Source: Chryseobacterium oleae (GTDB lineage: Bacteria; Bacteroidota; Bacteroidia; Flavobacteriales; Weeksellaceae). From it: a DNA stretch of 64,000 nt. Of this stretch, positions 1 through 8,745 are shown piece by piece (position 1 is the first letter of the stretch; every line of letters begins with the position of its first letter). Location: positions 310,001 through 374,000 of the forward strand of contig NZ_FOVD01000001.1 in assembly GCF_900115055.1 (NCBI RefSeq), given 5' to 3'. A program made the position numbers and the translations under genes. Under the pieces are notes generated by a model, which was given only the letters and a program-made list of their open reading frames with translations, was not told where the DNA came from and searched no databases.

Positions 1-85
1 CAGAGACCCGGATGGCAATCTGGTAAATTTCTTTACACCTGTAACCAAAGAATCAGTAGAAAAATTCGCAACAAAGCAGGAATAA
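1..85 (+). CDS. VOC (glyoxalase/bleomycin resistance) family protein, C-terminal end only
   Basis: The frame starting at base 2 reads RDPDGNLVNFFTPV and runs to a TAA at 83-85. DPDGN followed by hydrophobic residues is the typical last strand of vicinal-oxygen-chelate (glyoxalase/bleomycin-resistance/dioxygenase) domains, whose final metal-binding Glu or Asn lies near this point. Only 27 codons are in the window, so substrate and full length cannot be judged. The frame is clear; the family call rests on one motif. Confidence 0.6.
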   Translation, partial: RDPDGNLVNFFTPVTKESVEKFATKQE

Positions 86-629
86 AGCATCTGATTCAAC
101 AAAAAGTATTTTTAAAATTAAGGCTTGGATTTTATTATCTGAGCCTTTTTCATTTACAATCAATTTATTTTTATTGAATTTAAATTTTATATAAATTATT
201 TTAACGTAAAGGTTTAATTCAGATCTCACGAAGACAAAGAGTTCGACTACGTCGTTGATGAAGCTGCCGGATAATACGTTCGCTTCGTCGAATCAATGCA
301 ATTGATTCCTTCTTTGCACACTTAAAAATAGGCAGTATTAGAATATAACTTTGCGTTAAAAAAATAAAAATTCCATTTCTACGGATATCCAGATCATTCA
401 TTTTTTGACACCCCATTTTAATTTCATTTTCCTATAAATAAAAAGCTTAATATTAAGAATTTGTAAAATAATTTGAATTATAATGTAAATTGGAACAGGA
501 TTGGGAAGTAATTTAAGCTTAGTTCGGATTAAACAATCAGGATCAAGGAACACGAAACAGGAACTGAGCTCAATATCTGTCTCCTTGTGACTTTCGTCCT
601 TATGCAATAAACACCAAAAAAACAATACA
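86..629. other. Intergenic region with degraded dispersed repeat
   Basis: No credible gene is seen. Bases about 222-352 are a copy of a dispersed intergenic repeat whose relatives lie at about 36495-36590 and 52195-52320: a CTTCGTCGAATCAAT-like core, then TTGATTCCTTCTTTGC-like sequence, then AACTTTGCGTTA. Short reading frames over it are repeat sequence without protein-like composition. The last 150 bases should contain the promoter of the following gene, but I could not assign boxes. Confidence 0.5.
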
Positions 630-3116
630 ATGGAAAAAAAATTAATTTCGAAAAAAACCGGAAAAAGGAAGAAAGTTGTACTGATCATCATTGGGGCTCT
701 GCTCCTTTTAGCACTTATTTTTCCGTTTGCATTGAATATCTATCTCAAAAACAAGCTGCCAGAACTGGTGAATGAAAAAACACCTTATCAAATCCGTCTT
801 GCTGATTTTAGTCTTAATCTTTTTAAGGGTGATATTTCAGCCAACTCCATATATATTACAACCAAACAGACCAAAGACCCCACTGTTACTCAAATCAACG
901 GGAATATAAAAAGTCTGCGTGTACAGAATTTTGGAATCTGGAAGGCGATCTTCAACAAATCCTATCACGTCAAAGAAGTACAACTTATTGATCCTGATTT
1001 GAAAGTGATGCTGGGAAAATCAAAAGAAAAAAAAGATGCCCCGAAGAAGAAAATCAATTTCGGAATTGAAAATATTTTGGTAACGAACGGAAACATTTCT
1101 GTGAAGGACAAAAACAAAAAAGATCTCGTGACCGGAAAGAATGTCAATATTAATCTTACGGAAATTAAACTGAGCGAAAATGTATCAAAAATCCCTGTTG
1201 AATTCAAAAATTTTAAGATTGATGCTCATGATATCCTTATCACTGTAAACGATTTTTATCAGATTTATGCTGCAAAAATTGATGCAAAAAACAAGCAGCT
1301 CAATATTTATGAGTTTCACCTGAAACCCATTGAAAGTCCTGCACTTTACAACGCAAAAAATGTCTTTGATCTAAGAATCAATCAACTTGCTGCAGAGAAT
1401 TTCACAGTGAGCAAGGATTCTCTTATCATTGACAATGCAAAATTCGTTAAACCACAACTGACTGTTACTTCAACCAACAAGAAGGAAGTCAAAGAAAATC
1501 CTAAAGAAGTTAACCTGAAAATCGGCATCAAAAATCTTGATTTCGGTCAGGGCTCTGTTCTTATTCAGCAAAGAGATAAAACAAAAGTGGCCTCTGTGGA
1601 TAATTTCCACCTGAATTTAAAGGATATTGTTTTCGACAAAAAAACAGTGAAGGAGAAGATCCCTTTTGCATTTTCCACACACAATATTGAGTTTGAAAAC
1701 ATCTATTTCAAAACGGATCCACTGCAGGCAGTGAACATTAAAAAGATCACATCAAATGATTCCAATATTTTAATTGATGATATAGCATTTACAGCCCTAG
1801 GAAAGAGTGCTGTGAAAGACGTTTTCAACATTAAAACCGAGAAAGTTGAAATACTGAACAATACTTCAAAATTTGCAGGACAGCAGCTGCAGCTGCAATT
1901 GGGAAAAATTAATGTGTACCGTCCTAAGGTAGAAATTATTGCTGCCACCCATAAACCGAAGGTGACTAAAAAAAGCAATACAGCAACGCCTGATCTGCTG
2001 GCTCACCTTGGAGCGCTTCATATTATAGACGGAACCTTTATTCAAAAAAAAGAGGGTCATGACAAAATGAAAGTGGAGAATTTTAATGTACAACTCAATT
2101 CAGTTACAACCAATAAAGACATCCTTAAAGAATCGATCCCATTTCATGTTAAAAGCCAACTTATTACGGCAAAAAAAATCGATGTGGATGCAGGGAAATA
2201 TTATCGTCTGAAAGTTGATCAGATTAAAAATACAGGAAAAGAGACCGCTCTGCATAACTTTGCATTCCTTCCTAAATATTCCAGAGCCCAGTTTAACCGT
2301 TTAATTGCAGTTGAGGAGGATTTGTATACCATAAAGGCAAAATCTGTAATGATCACTGATAAAAATTCAAGATTGGGGGCCCAAACAAGCATAGACCTGG
2401 ATCAAATCATTTTTGATGGCATCGACTGTAATATCTATCATGATCTGGCACCGCCGGATGACATTGGAATACGATATATGTTCAGCAAAAAGCTTCGTGA
2501 CGTAAAATTTCCGCTTTATATCAGAAATATAGATATTAAAAATTCACACCTTACCTATGAAGAAGTTGCTGAAAAAGCAAAAATCCCGGGTAAGCTTACT
2601 TTTGCTCATTTTAACGCGAAAATCAGAGATGTAAACAGTGCCAAAATGAAAGGAAAACCGACGATGGTGAAAGTAGATTCAAATTTTGACTTTTTTGGAG
2701 ATGCCCCTACGGATGTGCACTGGCAGTTTGATGTAGCTAACACCAATGATGATTATGCCATCAATGGAACCATTAAAAATCTGTCTGTACAAAATGCCAA
2801 CCTGTTTGTAAGACCTTACCTTAACGTAAGCTTAGACGGGCAGATTCATTATCTGAAATTTGATTACAAAGGAAGCAGCAAGCAAATCGGTGGTAATTTT
2901 TATTTTAAATATACCGACATGCAGGTCAACTTTTTAAATAAAAATACGGGTAAGGAGAGAAAACTTCTCAGCGCTGTTGCCAATATTTTTGTTAAAAACG
3001 ATTCCAAAGGTGAACCCAATCATGTAGAAGTGGATGTAAAGCGTGATCCCAATAAGAGTTTCTTCAATACACTGTGGCAGGGAATTATGGAGGGGTTGAA
3101 GAAGTATCTGATCTAG
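630..3116 (+). CDS. AsmA/DUF748-like envelope protein
   Basis: An 828-residue protein with a lysine-rich N-terminus, one membrane segment at about residues 16-37, then a long periplasmic part of repeating beta-rich stretches (for example LRVQNFGIWKAIFNKSYHVKEVQLIDPDLKV). This architecture matches AsmA-like/DUF748 proteins, which in other bacteria bridge the envelope and help move or organise outer-membrane lipids. The residue 70-130 region, where strands describe a lipid-carrying groove in the family, is the clearest match. The ATG at 630 puts the basic residues directly before the membrane anchor. It stands alone and converges on the S41 peptidase. The exact role is inferred from family only. 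Confidence 0.6.
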   Translation: MEKKLISKKTGKRKKVVLIIIGALLLLALIFPFALNIYLKNKLPELVNEKTPYQIRLADFSLNLFKGDISANSIYITTKQTKDPTVTQINGNIKSLRVQNFGIWKAIFNKSYHVKEVQLIDPDLKVMLGKSKEKKDAPKKKINFGIENILVTNGNISVKDKNKKDLVTGKNVNINLTEIKLSENVSKIPVEFKNFKIDAHDILITVNDFYQIYAAKIDAKNKQLNIYEFHLKPIESPALYNAKNVFDLRINQLAAENFTVSKDSLIIDNAKFVKPQLTVTSTNKKEVKENPKEVNLKIGIKNLDFGQGSVLIQQRDKTKVASVDNFHLNLKDIVFDKKTVKEKIPFAFSTHNIEFENIYFKTDPLQAVNIKKITSNDSNILIDDIAFTALGKSAVKDVFNIKTEKVEILNNTSKFAGQQLQLQLGKINVYRPKVEIIAATHKPKVTKKSNTATPDLLAHLGALHIIDGTFIQKKEGHDKMKVENFNVQLNSVTTNKDILKESIPFHVKSQLITAKKIDVDAGKYYRLKVDQIKNTGKETALHNFAFLPKYSRAQFNRLIAVEEDLYTIKAKSVMITDKNSRLGAQTSIDLDQIIFDGIDCNIYHDLAPPDDIGIRYMFSKKLRDVKFPLYIRNIDIKNSHLTYEEVAEKAKIPGKLTFAHFNAKIRDVNSAKMKGKPTMVKVDSNFDFFGDAPTDVHWQFDVANTNDDYAINGTIKNLSVQNANLFVRPYLNVSLDGQIHYLKFDYKGSSKQIGGNFYFKYTDMQVNFLNKNTGKERKLLSAVANIFVKNDSKGEPNHVEVDVKRDPNKSFFNTLWQGIMEGLKKYLI

Positions 3117-3262
3117 TTTCGGGTTTGAAAGTTTGAGAGTCAGAGGGTTTGAGAGTCGGAGAGTTAGAGCGTTTCGGAATGTCTGATACATGATGTCTAA
3201 AATCTGGCGTCTTACATCTTGGCTCTTGCAAAGCAAAATTCACCATCGATTCTCAAACCCAT
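3117..3262. repeat. Gene-end GAGAGTTTGAG array plus TCTGATGTC-type repeat
   Basis: Directly after the TAG of the AsmA-like gene come imperfect units of GTTTGAGAGTC/GTTTGAGAGTCGGAGAG, then TGATGTCTAAAATCTGGCG and CTTACATCTTGGCTCTTGCAAAGC. The right end (GATTCTCAAACCCATTC) reads as the same GGTTTGAGAATC unit in the opposite orientation, towards the convergent S41 peptidase gene. The same composite occurs at 8603-8745, 15514-15650 and 17070-17240. It encodes nothing recognisable. Confidence 0.75.
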
Positions 3263-3267
3263 TCTTA

Positions 3268-4296
3268 TTATTTTTTCGATATAAAACCTATCGCTTCCTG
3301 AATGTTTTTGTCGGCCAGCAGATCATTGAAATTGTCCTGTTTTGAAACGGCGATGTCGGGAAGGACTTTTTCATAATAGTTGCCATATCTGTCGCTGTCA
3401 TATGCTACACTTAAAAGCAGCATGGTATCAAAAGGCAGTCCTATATCAACATTCGATGTAGTCATTCCAAAGGTGGGCTCTCCAATCAAAATGGTATTGG
3501 GTCTGCCTTTAAATGCTAACGCCGTCACTTCTCCGGAACTGGCGGTTAACAGGCCTGTAATGACCGCTACTTTCGCTTTATCGAGCAATTCTCCTTTAGG
3601 ATTGATATAAGATGATTTTTTAGAATTACTTAAATAGTTTCCTTTTTCCAGCTTTACTTTAGAATTCTGTTTTTTATTACGGTCAACGGTACCCCAAATA
3701 TCATTATCTCCCAGTAGATCGTATAAAGCGAGCAGCATCGCAGAAGAATTCCCACCTGTGTTAAAGCGTAAATCAAGAATCCAGCCTTCTGTTTTATTTT
3801 TAGCTTTAAAATCGGCAATCTGGTCATACATAGACTGAGCTATTTTATGAACATTTTCAGGACTGAAATCCAGGAACGTGACATTCGGCATTAAAATATA
3901 TCCAATATTTCCGTTCAAGGCTTTCACTTCGAAACCCGGTTTGGTCGCGAATTTTTCTTTCCATTGTACACTTAAATTCTCTGTTGATGCTTTTACCGTT
4001 GTTCCATAGGCCTTATTCTGGTAAAAAACCTTGCAGTGTGTTGCGCCTATTTTACCAAACAACACCTCTGTTTCCTTTAATGAACTTTTGAAATTGCTGT
4101 ACTTCGTTAAATTCTGATTGGTTTCATCACCGACTGCTTTCCAGTCTACATCTTTTCTTAGAAGATAATCTGATTTTAGCATGACCAGTAGTTTATCGTA
4201 GAACACTTTTATACTATCTTGTGAGGTCTTTACTTTCTGTGCATTCAAACAGAATGATAAACTGCATATACAAAGCAATATCAATATTTTTTTCAT
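3268..4296 (-). CDS. S41 family (tail-specific/C-terminal processing) serine peptidase
   Basis: A 342-residue protein with a Sec signal peptide (MKKILILLCICSLSFCLNAQ, cleavage near residue 19-20), so it is exported. The core shows S41 features: LDLRFNTGGNS (oxyanion/strand motif) and the nucleophile region VITGLLTASSGEVTALAFKG with Ser followed by Glu, then TILIGEPTFGMTT. No PDZ domain is evident, so it resembles the shorter secreted Bacteroidota members rather than full CtpA. It probably degrades peptides or misfolded proteins in the periplasm. The start is the Met directly before the signal peptide. It is monocistronic and converges on the upstream AsmA-like gene. Confidence 0.8.
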   Translation of the reverse strand: MKKILILLCICSLSFCLNAQKVKTSQDSIKVFYDKLLVMLKSDYLLRKDVDWKAVGDETNQNLTKYSNFKSSLKETEVLFGKIGATHCKVFYQNKAYGTTVKASTENLSVQWKEKFATKPGFEVKALNGNIGYILMPNVTFLDFSPENVHKIAQSMYDQIADFKAKNKTEGWILDLRFNTGGNSSAMLLALYDLLGDNDIWGTVDRNKKQNSKVKLEKGNYLSNSKKSSYINPKGELLDKAKVAVITGLLTASSGEVTALAFKGRPNTILIGEPTFGMTTSNVDIGLPFDTMLLLSVAYDSDRYGNYYEKVLPDIAVSKQDNFNDLLADKNIQEAIGFISKK

Positions 4297-4743
4297 GTTT
4301 TATTCTGGTAGCTATTAATTTTGTTAAGAATCTAATATAATTAAATTAAAAATATTCCAAACTATTTATTTTAAATTTAATTGCGGGAAAAAAGCCGCTT
4401 CTCCGTCGATTTTTAATAAGCTCAACGCGAAATTATAGTCCATCTTTTCCAACTTCACCCCTTAAATTTTAATTTTTTAAACCTCCACCCCCATTATTAA
4501 CATAAAATTATCATCATTTTTACACCGCTCCTATTTTTATCTACAAAACAAGAAACCCAATCATTTTCAGCTGATGATCAGGGTATTCCGTGCATAACAT
4601 ATGAATTAAATACTGGAAAAATGATATCAGATTTTAAAAAATAGATGAATAAATCAGAGCAAAATAATTTCTTTTATGCTTTAATCTTTATTTTCCTTTG
4701 ATTTATTTTAGCTTATGGGTAAATTTGTATAAAAATAAAATTC
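4297..4743. other. Divergent intergenic region, 447 bp
   Basis: A very AT-rich spacer between the leftward S41 peptidase gene and the rightward small gene at 4744. Apart from the promoter at 4697-4727 I see no gene, RNA or structured element. Confidence 0.5.
4697..4727 (+). promoter_or_regulatory. Canonical flavobacterial promoter
   Basis: TTTG at 4697-4700, a spacer of exactly 19 bp, and TAAATTTG at 4720-4727 match the Bacteroidota sigma-A consensus TTTG-N19-TAnnTTTG. Predicted initiation near 4733 would leave a leader of only about 10 bases before the ATG at 4744. Confidence 0.75.
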
Positions 4744-5103
4744 ATGAACTATACACTTGAGCTCAATACACAGGAACCCGGTTCCAATATTGTATTTAAC
4801 ACAATCGTATTTGATCCGTTCAAGGTTAATATAATTGAAAGATATGTGGGAAAGATGAATTTCCATCCTAAATTATCTTACGTCTTATTTAAAATCAGAA
4901 CTCTGGATAATGAAATCATTAAAACAAGAGATGGCAATGGAAGGGTAAAAATCAAGGGAGATCATTTCGAAACGTACCAGAGACTGGTAAGAGTTCTTAA
5001 TTCTTATGACTATAAAAATAAGTTGATCAACCGAAAGGAAGCTGATCAGGATTATGTTCATTTCATTCTGAGTCTGGTGCTTGCCAATTATCAGCTGAGC
5101 TAG
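4744..5103 (+). CDS. Conserved-looking hypothetical protein, 119 aa
   Basis: I do not recognise the family. The 119-residue product is soluble, without signal peptide or membrane segment, mixed alpha/beta, with a basic stretch (KTRDGNGRVKIKGDHFETYQRL) and a C-terminal helix rich in hydrophobics (DYVHFILSLVLANYQLS). It is supported as a real gene by the canonical promoter 16 bases upstream, normal codon use and a clear ATG. The next gene, 180 bp downstream in the same direction, is probably transcribed separately. Confidence 0.6.
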   Translation: MNYTLELNTQEPGSNIVFNTIVFDPFKVNIIERYVGKMNFHPKLSYVLFKIRTLDNEIIKTRDGNGRVKIKGDHFETYQRLVRVLNSYDYKNKLINRKEADQDYVHFILSLVLANYQLS

Positions 5104-5283
5104 AAATCCTTCGCTGATACCTGATCTGATAGCCAGAAGCTGGAAAAAAGAATTGTAATGAAGCCCTAAGAGCAACCATAATTTTGTTCTTATTCTTCTT
5201 TTGAAGAATGTCGTAATTACTTGTCGCTGTAAGAAATAACAAGTCGTCCCTCTTCCGGCCCGTAAACTATTAATATACATCTT

Positions 5284-5625
5284 ATGGATCATAAAACAGT
5301 TTTGAAAAAGGCCAATTCAGCGATCTCGGAGGGTGATCATGAAACCTTCCTTGCTTATTGTGCGGAACATATTAAATGGACATTCGTGGGAGATCAGGTA
5401 CTTTCAGGAAAAGACGAAATACGCCAATATATGGCTGATACCTACAAAAAACCACCGAAGTTTAATGTAGAACTGATGATGGAAGAAGATGATTATGTAA
5501 CCGCAGTAGGTACCATAAGCCTGTTTAATGAAGACGGCCAATGGATAGCATATGATTATTGCGACATCTGGAGATTTGAAGATGGCCAAATGGCTGAACT
5601 GAAAGCTTTTGTTGTTGAGAAATAA
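5284..5625 (+). CDS. NTF2-like / SnoaL-like protein
   Basis: A 113-residue protein with the cone-shaped NTF2-like pattern: an N-terminal helix (KKANSAISEGDHETFLAYCAEHIKWTFVGDQ), then GKDEIRQYMADTY, then four strands ending in YDYCDIWRFEDGQMAELKAFVVEK. The DIWRFEDGQ...LKAF ending is characteristic of SnoaL-like domains in stress-related or small-molecule isomerase-like proteins. No catalytic residue set identifies a substrate. It is a complete single domain with no signal peptide, so cytoplasmic. Confidence 0.75.
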   Translation: MDHKTVLKKANSAISEGDHETFLAYCAEHIKWTFVGDQVLSGKDEIRQYMADTYKKPPKFNVELMMEEDDYVTAVGTISLFNEDGQWIAYDYCDIWRFEDGQMAELKAFVVEK

Positions 5626-5750
5626 TATTCTTTAAAGCCAAACAGGATCAATACAATAGATAGCCACAACCTGACTGGCACGGACTATTAAAAATAATAG
5701 TGATATCAAGTTGCAGCTATTAAAATAAAGTTATCTTTATACTGAAGTAT

Positions 5751-6494
5751 TTAGTACAGATGAGATAACGAATTCTCTTGTTTTATAGAATGAACAAGTT
5801 CATCTATTTTCCCGTATCCTGCGCCATACAGTATGCCTGCCATGCTGATTCGTTTTACGCCACAGTCAGCAAGTTCATCAACAGATGAAAGAGCTGAAAT
5901 ACCGACTACATTGACAGGAAGCTCTACAGCTGAAACAATTTTTCTAACTGTCTCTGTGTCTTTTAAACCGATTACAAACAACCCGTCAGCTCCGGCATCT
6001 TTATAAAGTTTCGCCCTATTGATCACGGTTTCCGTTGGATGATCTATTTTTTGTGCAAACACATCTGTTCTTGCATTGATGAATAATTTTTGGTTGGTTT
6101 CACGAAGATAATTGGTGATGGATTTCAGTTTTTCCAGGAAAATATCCTCGCCCTGATTATCTTCAAGATTAATGCCCGCCACGCCTATATCTATCATCTG
6201 CTGAATATGTGAATGAAGAACGTCAAGGTCATTGGTATAGCCCCGCTCCAAATCTACGGTAAGCGGAATACCTGTGCTTGCCTTAATCCTTTTCACGATA
6301 TACAGCAGCTCATCAAAAGGGATCTGCTCACCGTCTTTATAGCCTAGCGAATCGGCTATAGCACCACTGGAAGTAGCGATGGCACTGAATCCTGCTTTTT
6401 CTATAATCTGTGCACTTTTAACATTCCATGCGTTAGCCAATAACAAAGGCTGAGGCTGATAATGCAAGTCGTAAAATATCTGATACTGATTCAT
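5751..6494 (-). CDS. Isocitrate lyase/PEP mutase superfamily protein
   Basis: A 247-residue (beta/alpha)8-type protein. It shows LANAWNVKSAQIIEKAGFSA, the ATSSGAIADSLGYKDGE strand, DLERGYTND (metal/substrate DxExGY motif), GINLEDNQG, and NARTDVF, all in the order expected for the PEP mutase/ICL superfamily. The cytoplasmic enzymes of this branch cleave or rearrange C-C or C-P bonds of 2-oxo/2-hydroxy acids using Mg2+. The KKCGH motif of true isocitrate lyase is absent, so it is a short PEP-mutase-like member of unknown substrate. It lies downstream of the SDR gene on the same strand, but a hairpin between them argues for separate transcripts. Confidence 0.8.
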   Translation of the reverse strand: MNQYQIFYDLHYQPQPLLLANAWNVKSAQIIEKAGFSAIATSSGAIADSLGYKDGEQIPFDELLYIVKRIKASTGIPLTVDLERGYTNDLDVLHSHIQQMIDIGVAGINLEDNQGEDIFLEKLKSITNYLRETNQKLFINARTDVFAQKIDHPTETVINRAKLYKDAGADGLFVIGLKDTETVRKIVSAVELPVNVVGISALSSVDELADCGVKRISMAGILYGAGYGKIDELVHSIKQENSLSHLY

Positions 6495-6623
6495 AATGAT
6501 GTATTTTAAATTGATTTGATGATTGTATATTTTTCAGATTAAGATTTTGATTCATCTTATGGATTGAAAGACCAATGCATCCACTTTTTTATACCTGGAA
6601 ATAAGAAAATCTGTTTATTTAGA

Positions 6624-6660
6624 AAATCCGGGTGTCGCGTTCTGTACAACACCCGGATTT
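6624..6660 (-). terminator. Stem-loop terminator of the SDR gene
   Basis: Twelve-base perfect arms, AAATCCGGGTGT (6624-6635) and ACACCCGGATTT (6649-6660), lie 12 bases beyond the SDR stop codon. On the minus strand the stem is followed by a modest T-rich tail (TTTTCTAAAT). Confidence 0.7.
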
Positions 6661-6671
6661 GCTGAAATAAT

Positions 6672-7463
6672 TTAATCGGCAATGGTTCCCATACTCATAT
6701 TGACAATAGTCCCGGTCATTCCACTTGCACGGTCGGAGGCCACGAATGCAGCAACTTCCGCCATTTCCTGAAGCAATGGTAAACGTTTACTATGCGTGTT
6801 TCTTTCAATGATTCCCTGAAATTGTTGGCGGGTAAGACCATTGGCTTTTGCATGAAGTCCATAAACTTCTTCCATGGTATCACTGTCTGCCATACCTTCA
6901 GGACGAATTCCTATCGCTCTTACGCCTGTAGATCCCAGTTCTGCAGAAAGATCTCTGATAAGCGCTTCTTCAGCAGCCATAGCAACGGCTACTCCACCCA
7001 TATGCGGAATTGCTACCCTTGAAGGGCTTGAAGTAACAGTCATAATAACTCCCGATCCATTGGCGCCCATATGTCTTCCGGCTACTCTCGCCGTTAAGAA
7101 ATTAGACTGTACATGAGATACAATAGGAGCCATAAAGTCCTCTACATCAAGATCTACCAATGCTACACCCTGTAATTTTGTATTGCGAAGACCCACTGCG
7201 TTAAATGAGATATCAATATTCCCTGACTGATTCACCACATAATCCAAATGGTCTGCGATTTGAGATTCATTAAGTGCATCAACCTCTGCAACTTCCGCAT
7301 AACCACCAGCAGCATTAATTCTGGCGGCTACAGCCTCCACTTTTGATTGGTTACGACCTGTTAAATACACCTTTGCTCCTTCACGGGCAAATGTTTCTGC
7401 TACTGTACTTCCGACAGCTCCGCCGGCTCCATAAATAATGGCAATTTTGTTTGTTAATAACAT
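6672..7463 (-). CDS. SDR-family oxidoreductase-like protein with degenerate active site
   Basis: A 263-residue Rossmann-fold protein. The nucleotide-binding loop reads IIYGAGGAVGSTVAETF, followed by LTGRNQSKVEAVAARI and FNAVGLRN, and the C-terminal half reads RDLSAELGSTGVRAIGIRPEGMADS. These place it in the short-chain dehydrogenase/reductase family. The segment that should hold the catalytic YxxxK (about residues 160-172) reads GGVAVAMAAEEAL. Aligned on the following helix, Tyr is replaced by Val and Lys by Met, so classical hydride-transfer chemistry is doubtful. It is divergent from a GlxA-like regulator and probably controlled by it. The TACCTTTG box at 7504-7511 is its likely -7 element. 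Confidence 0.75.
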   Translation of the reverse strand: MLLTNKIAIIYGAGGAVGSTVAETFAREGAKVYLTGRNQSKVEAVAARINAAGGYAEVAEVDALNESQIADHLDYVVNQSGNIDISFNAVGLRNTKLQGVALVDLDVEDFMAPIVSHVQSNFLTARVAGRHMGANGSGVIMTVTSSPSRVAIPHMGGVAVAMAAEEALIRDLSAELGSTGVRAIGIRPEGMADSDTMEEVYGLHAKANGLTRQQFQGIIERNTHSKRLPLLQEMAEVAAFVASDRASGMTGTIVNMSMGTIAD

Positions 7464-7503
7464 AATTCTGTTTGTTTTTGATTTAGTGTCCTTATGAACA
7501 TGA

Positions 7504-7511
7504 CAAAGGTA
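7504..7511 (-). promoter_or_regulatory. -7 box of the SDR gene
   Basis: On the minus strand this is TACCTTTG, a full match to TAnnTTTG, 41 bases upstream of the SDR start. No good -33 TTTG lies at the standard spacing, which fits a promoter that needs an activator. Confidence 0.5.
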
Positions 7512-7543
7512 CCGTCTACATCAGCTAATTATATATGGCAAAA

Positions 7544-7576
7544 TAGACAACTTAATGTGTTGATTTGGACAGTTTA
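7544..7576. promoter_or_regulatory. Candidate AraC-type direct-repeat operator
   Basis: TAGACAACTTA (7544-7554) and TGGACAGTTTA (7566-7576) are similar 11-mers in the same orientation, 22 bp apart, i.e. two helical turns. They lie between the SDR promoter and the regulator's own -7 box. Direct repeats at this spacing are typical binding sites for AraC-family regulators; assignment to the adjacent GlxA-type regulator is inference. Confidence 0.4.
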
Positions 7577-7590
7577 TTCTCATACCTTTG
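7560..7590 (+). promoter_or_regulatory. Promoter of the GlxA-type regulator
   Basis: TTG at 7560-7562, a 20-bp spacer and TACCTTTG at 7583-7590. The ATG follows 13 bases later at 7604. The right half of the candidate operator (7566-7576) sits inside the spacer, which would allow autorepression. Confidence 0.5.
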
Positions 7591-7603
7591 TAAAAAATTA
7601 AGG

Positions 7604-8602
7604 ATGAAACAAGTAACGATTCTTGTTCCTGTGGGAAATGTTAATCTGAGCAGCGTAGTAGGAACCCTGGAAATACTGACCGAAGCTAATGAGTATTGGC
7701 GAAAAGCAGAAAAGGGCTCCGGTATAGAAATCCGGGTAGCAGGTGTATTGACTGAACTGAAAGAGAACAACAGCTTTTATTCCCTTAATCCGGTTGATGT
7801 AAGTGCCGTCAGAAAACATGATCTGGTTATCATCCCTTCCATCTCGCATCCGAAAGGTTTTTCTCAACTGATCAATGATAACCCGGAATTGATTGATTGG
7901 ATCAGGAAACAATATAAAGAGGGCGCTGAGATAGCCAGCATCTGCACGGGAGCATTTCTTCTCGCTGCTACAGGATTATTGAATAACAAAACCTGCTCCA
8001 CTCACTGGCAGGCCGAAAATGATTTTAAAGCACTTTTTCCGGACATCGATCTTCAAACAGATAAGCTTCTTCTAGCCGGACATGGATTATATACCAATGG
8101 CGGAGCTTTTTCGTTTTTAAATCTGGTTTTACTTCTGGTTGAGAAATATTTTGACCGCGAAACGGCTATTTACTGTTCAAAAGTTTTCCAGATAGATCCG
8201 GGCAGAAGCCTGCAGTCTCCTTTTGCCGTTTTTCAGCCGCAGAAAAACCATGATGATGAAGTCATTATCAGGGCACAAAGTTATATTGAACAGAATGTCA
8301 GCGAAAAAATATCTTTTGAAAAACTGGCTTCCCAACTGGCCATAAGCCGACGAAATTTTGACCGTCGCTTTATTAAAGCCACCCACAATACTCCCGTTGA
8401 ATATATGCAGCGGGTAAAAATAGAAGCTGCAAAAAGCGCACTGGAAAGAGGCAGAAAAGGCATTTTTGAAATTATGGACGATGTAGGGTATAGCGACGAA
8501 AGAACATTCAAAGATGTTTTTAAAAAACTAACCGGTCTTTCACCGACTGACTATAAAGCCAGATTTAATAAGGAATCCGGGTTTTTTCAGGATTTGATGT
8601 GA
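7604..8602 (+). CDS. GlxA-family transcriptional regulator (DJ-1/PfpI domain plus AraC helix-turn-helix)
   Basis: A 332-residue regulator. Residues about 1-190 form a class I glutamine-amidotransferase/DJ-1-like domain (KQVTILVPVGNVNLSSVVG at the start, nucleophile-elbow region EIASICTGAFLLAATGLLNNKTCSTHW). Residues about 225-320 carry two AraC helix-turn-helix motifs (FEKLASQLAISRRNFDRRF and IMDDVGYSDERTFKDVFKKLTGLSPTDYK). An upstream in-frame TTG exists, but the ATG at 7604 is preferred because the domain begins at MKQVTILVP and the promoter ends at 7590. The elbow Cys is retained. It likely controls the divergent SDR gene and itself. Confidence 0.85.
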   Translation: MKQVTILVPVGNVNLSSVVGTLEILTEANEYWRKAEKGSGIEIRVAGVLTELKENNSFYSLNPVDVSAVRKHDLVIIPSISHPKGFSQLINDNPELIDWIRKQYKEGAEIASICTGAFLLAATGLLNNKTCSTHWQAENDFKALFPDIDLQTDKLLLAGHGLYTNGGAFSFLNLVLLLVEKYFDRETAIYCSKVFQIDPGRSLQSPFAVFQPQKNHDDEVIIRAQSYIEQNVSEKISFEKLASQLAISRRNFDRRFIKATHNTPVEYMQRVKIEAAKSALERGRKGIFEIMDDVGYSDERTFKDVFKKLTGLSPTDYKARFNKESGFFQDLM

Positions 8603-8745
8603 GAGTGATGAGAGTTAAGAGTCAAGAGCCAAGATGCAAGACGTCAGATTTCAGACATCAGACATCAGACATCAGATATCCAGAAACACTCAAACCCTCC
8701 GACTCTCAAATTCTCCAACCCGAAACTTGCATCCCGAAACTCTGC
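8603..8745. repeat. Paired gene-end GAGAG/TCAGACATC repeat between convergent genes
   Basis: After the TGA of the regulator come GAGAGTGATGAGAGTTAAGAG, then TCAGA(C/T)ATCAGACATC units. The right half, AAACACTCAAACCCTCCGACTCTCAAATTC, is the GAGAGTTTGAG-type unit in reverse, facing the stop codon of the minus-strand RidA gene. Each convergent gene therefore carries its own array in its own orientation. Confidence 0.7.

Noticed and set aside
4885..5292. 135-residue minus-strand frame opposite the small gene at 4744
   Set aside because: The plus-strand gene has a canonical promoter and start; the reverse frame has neither.
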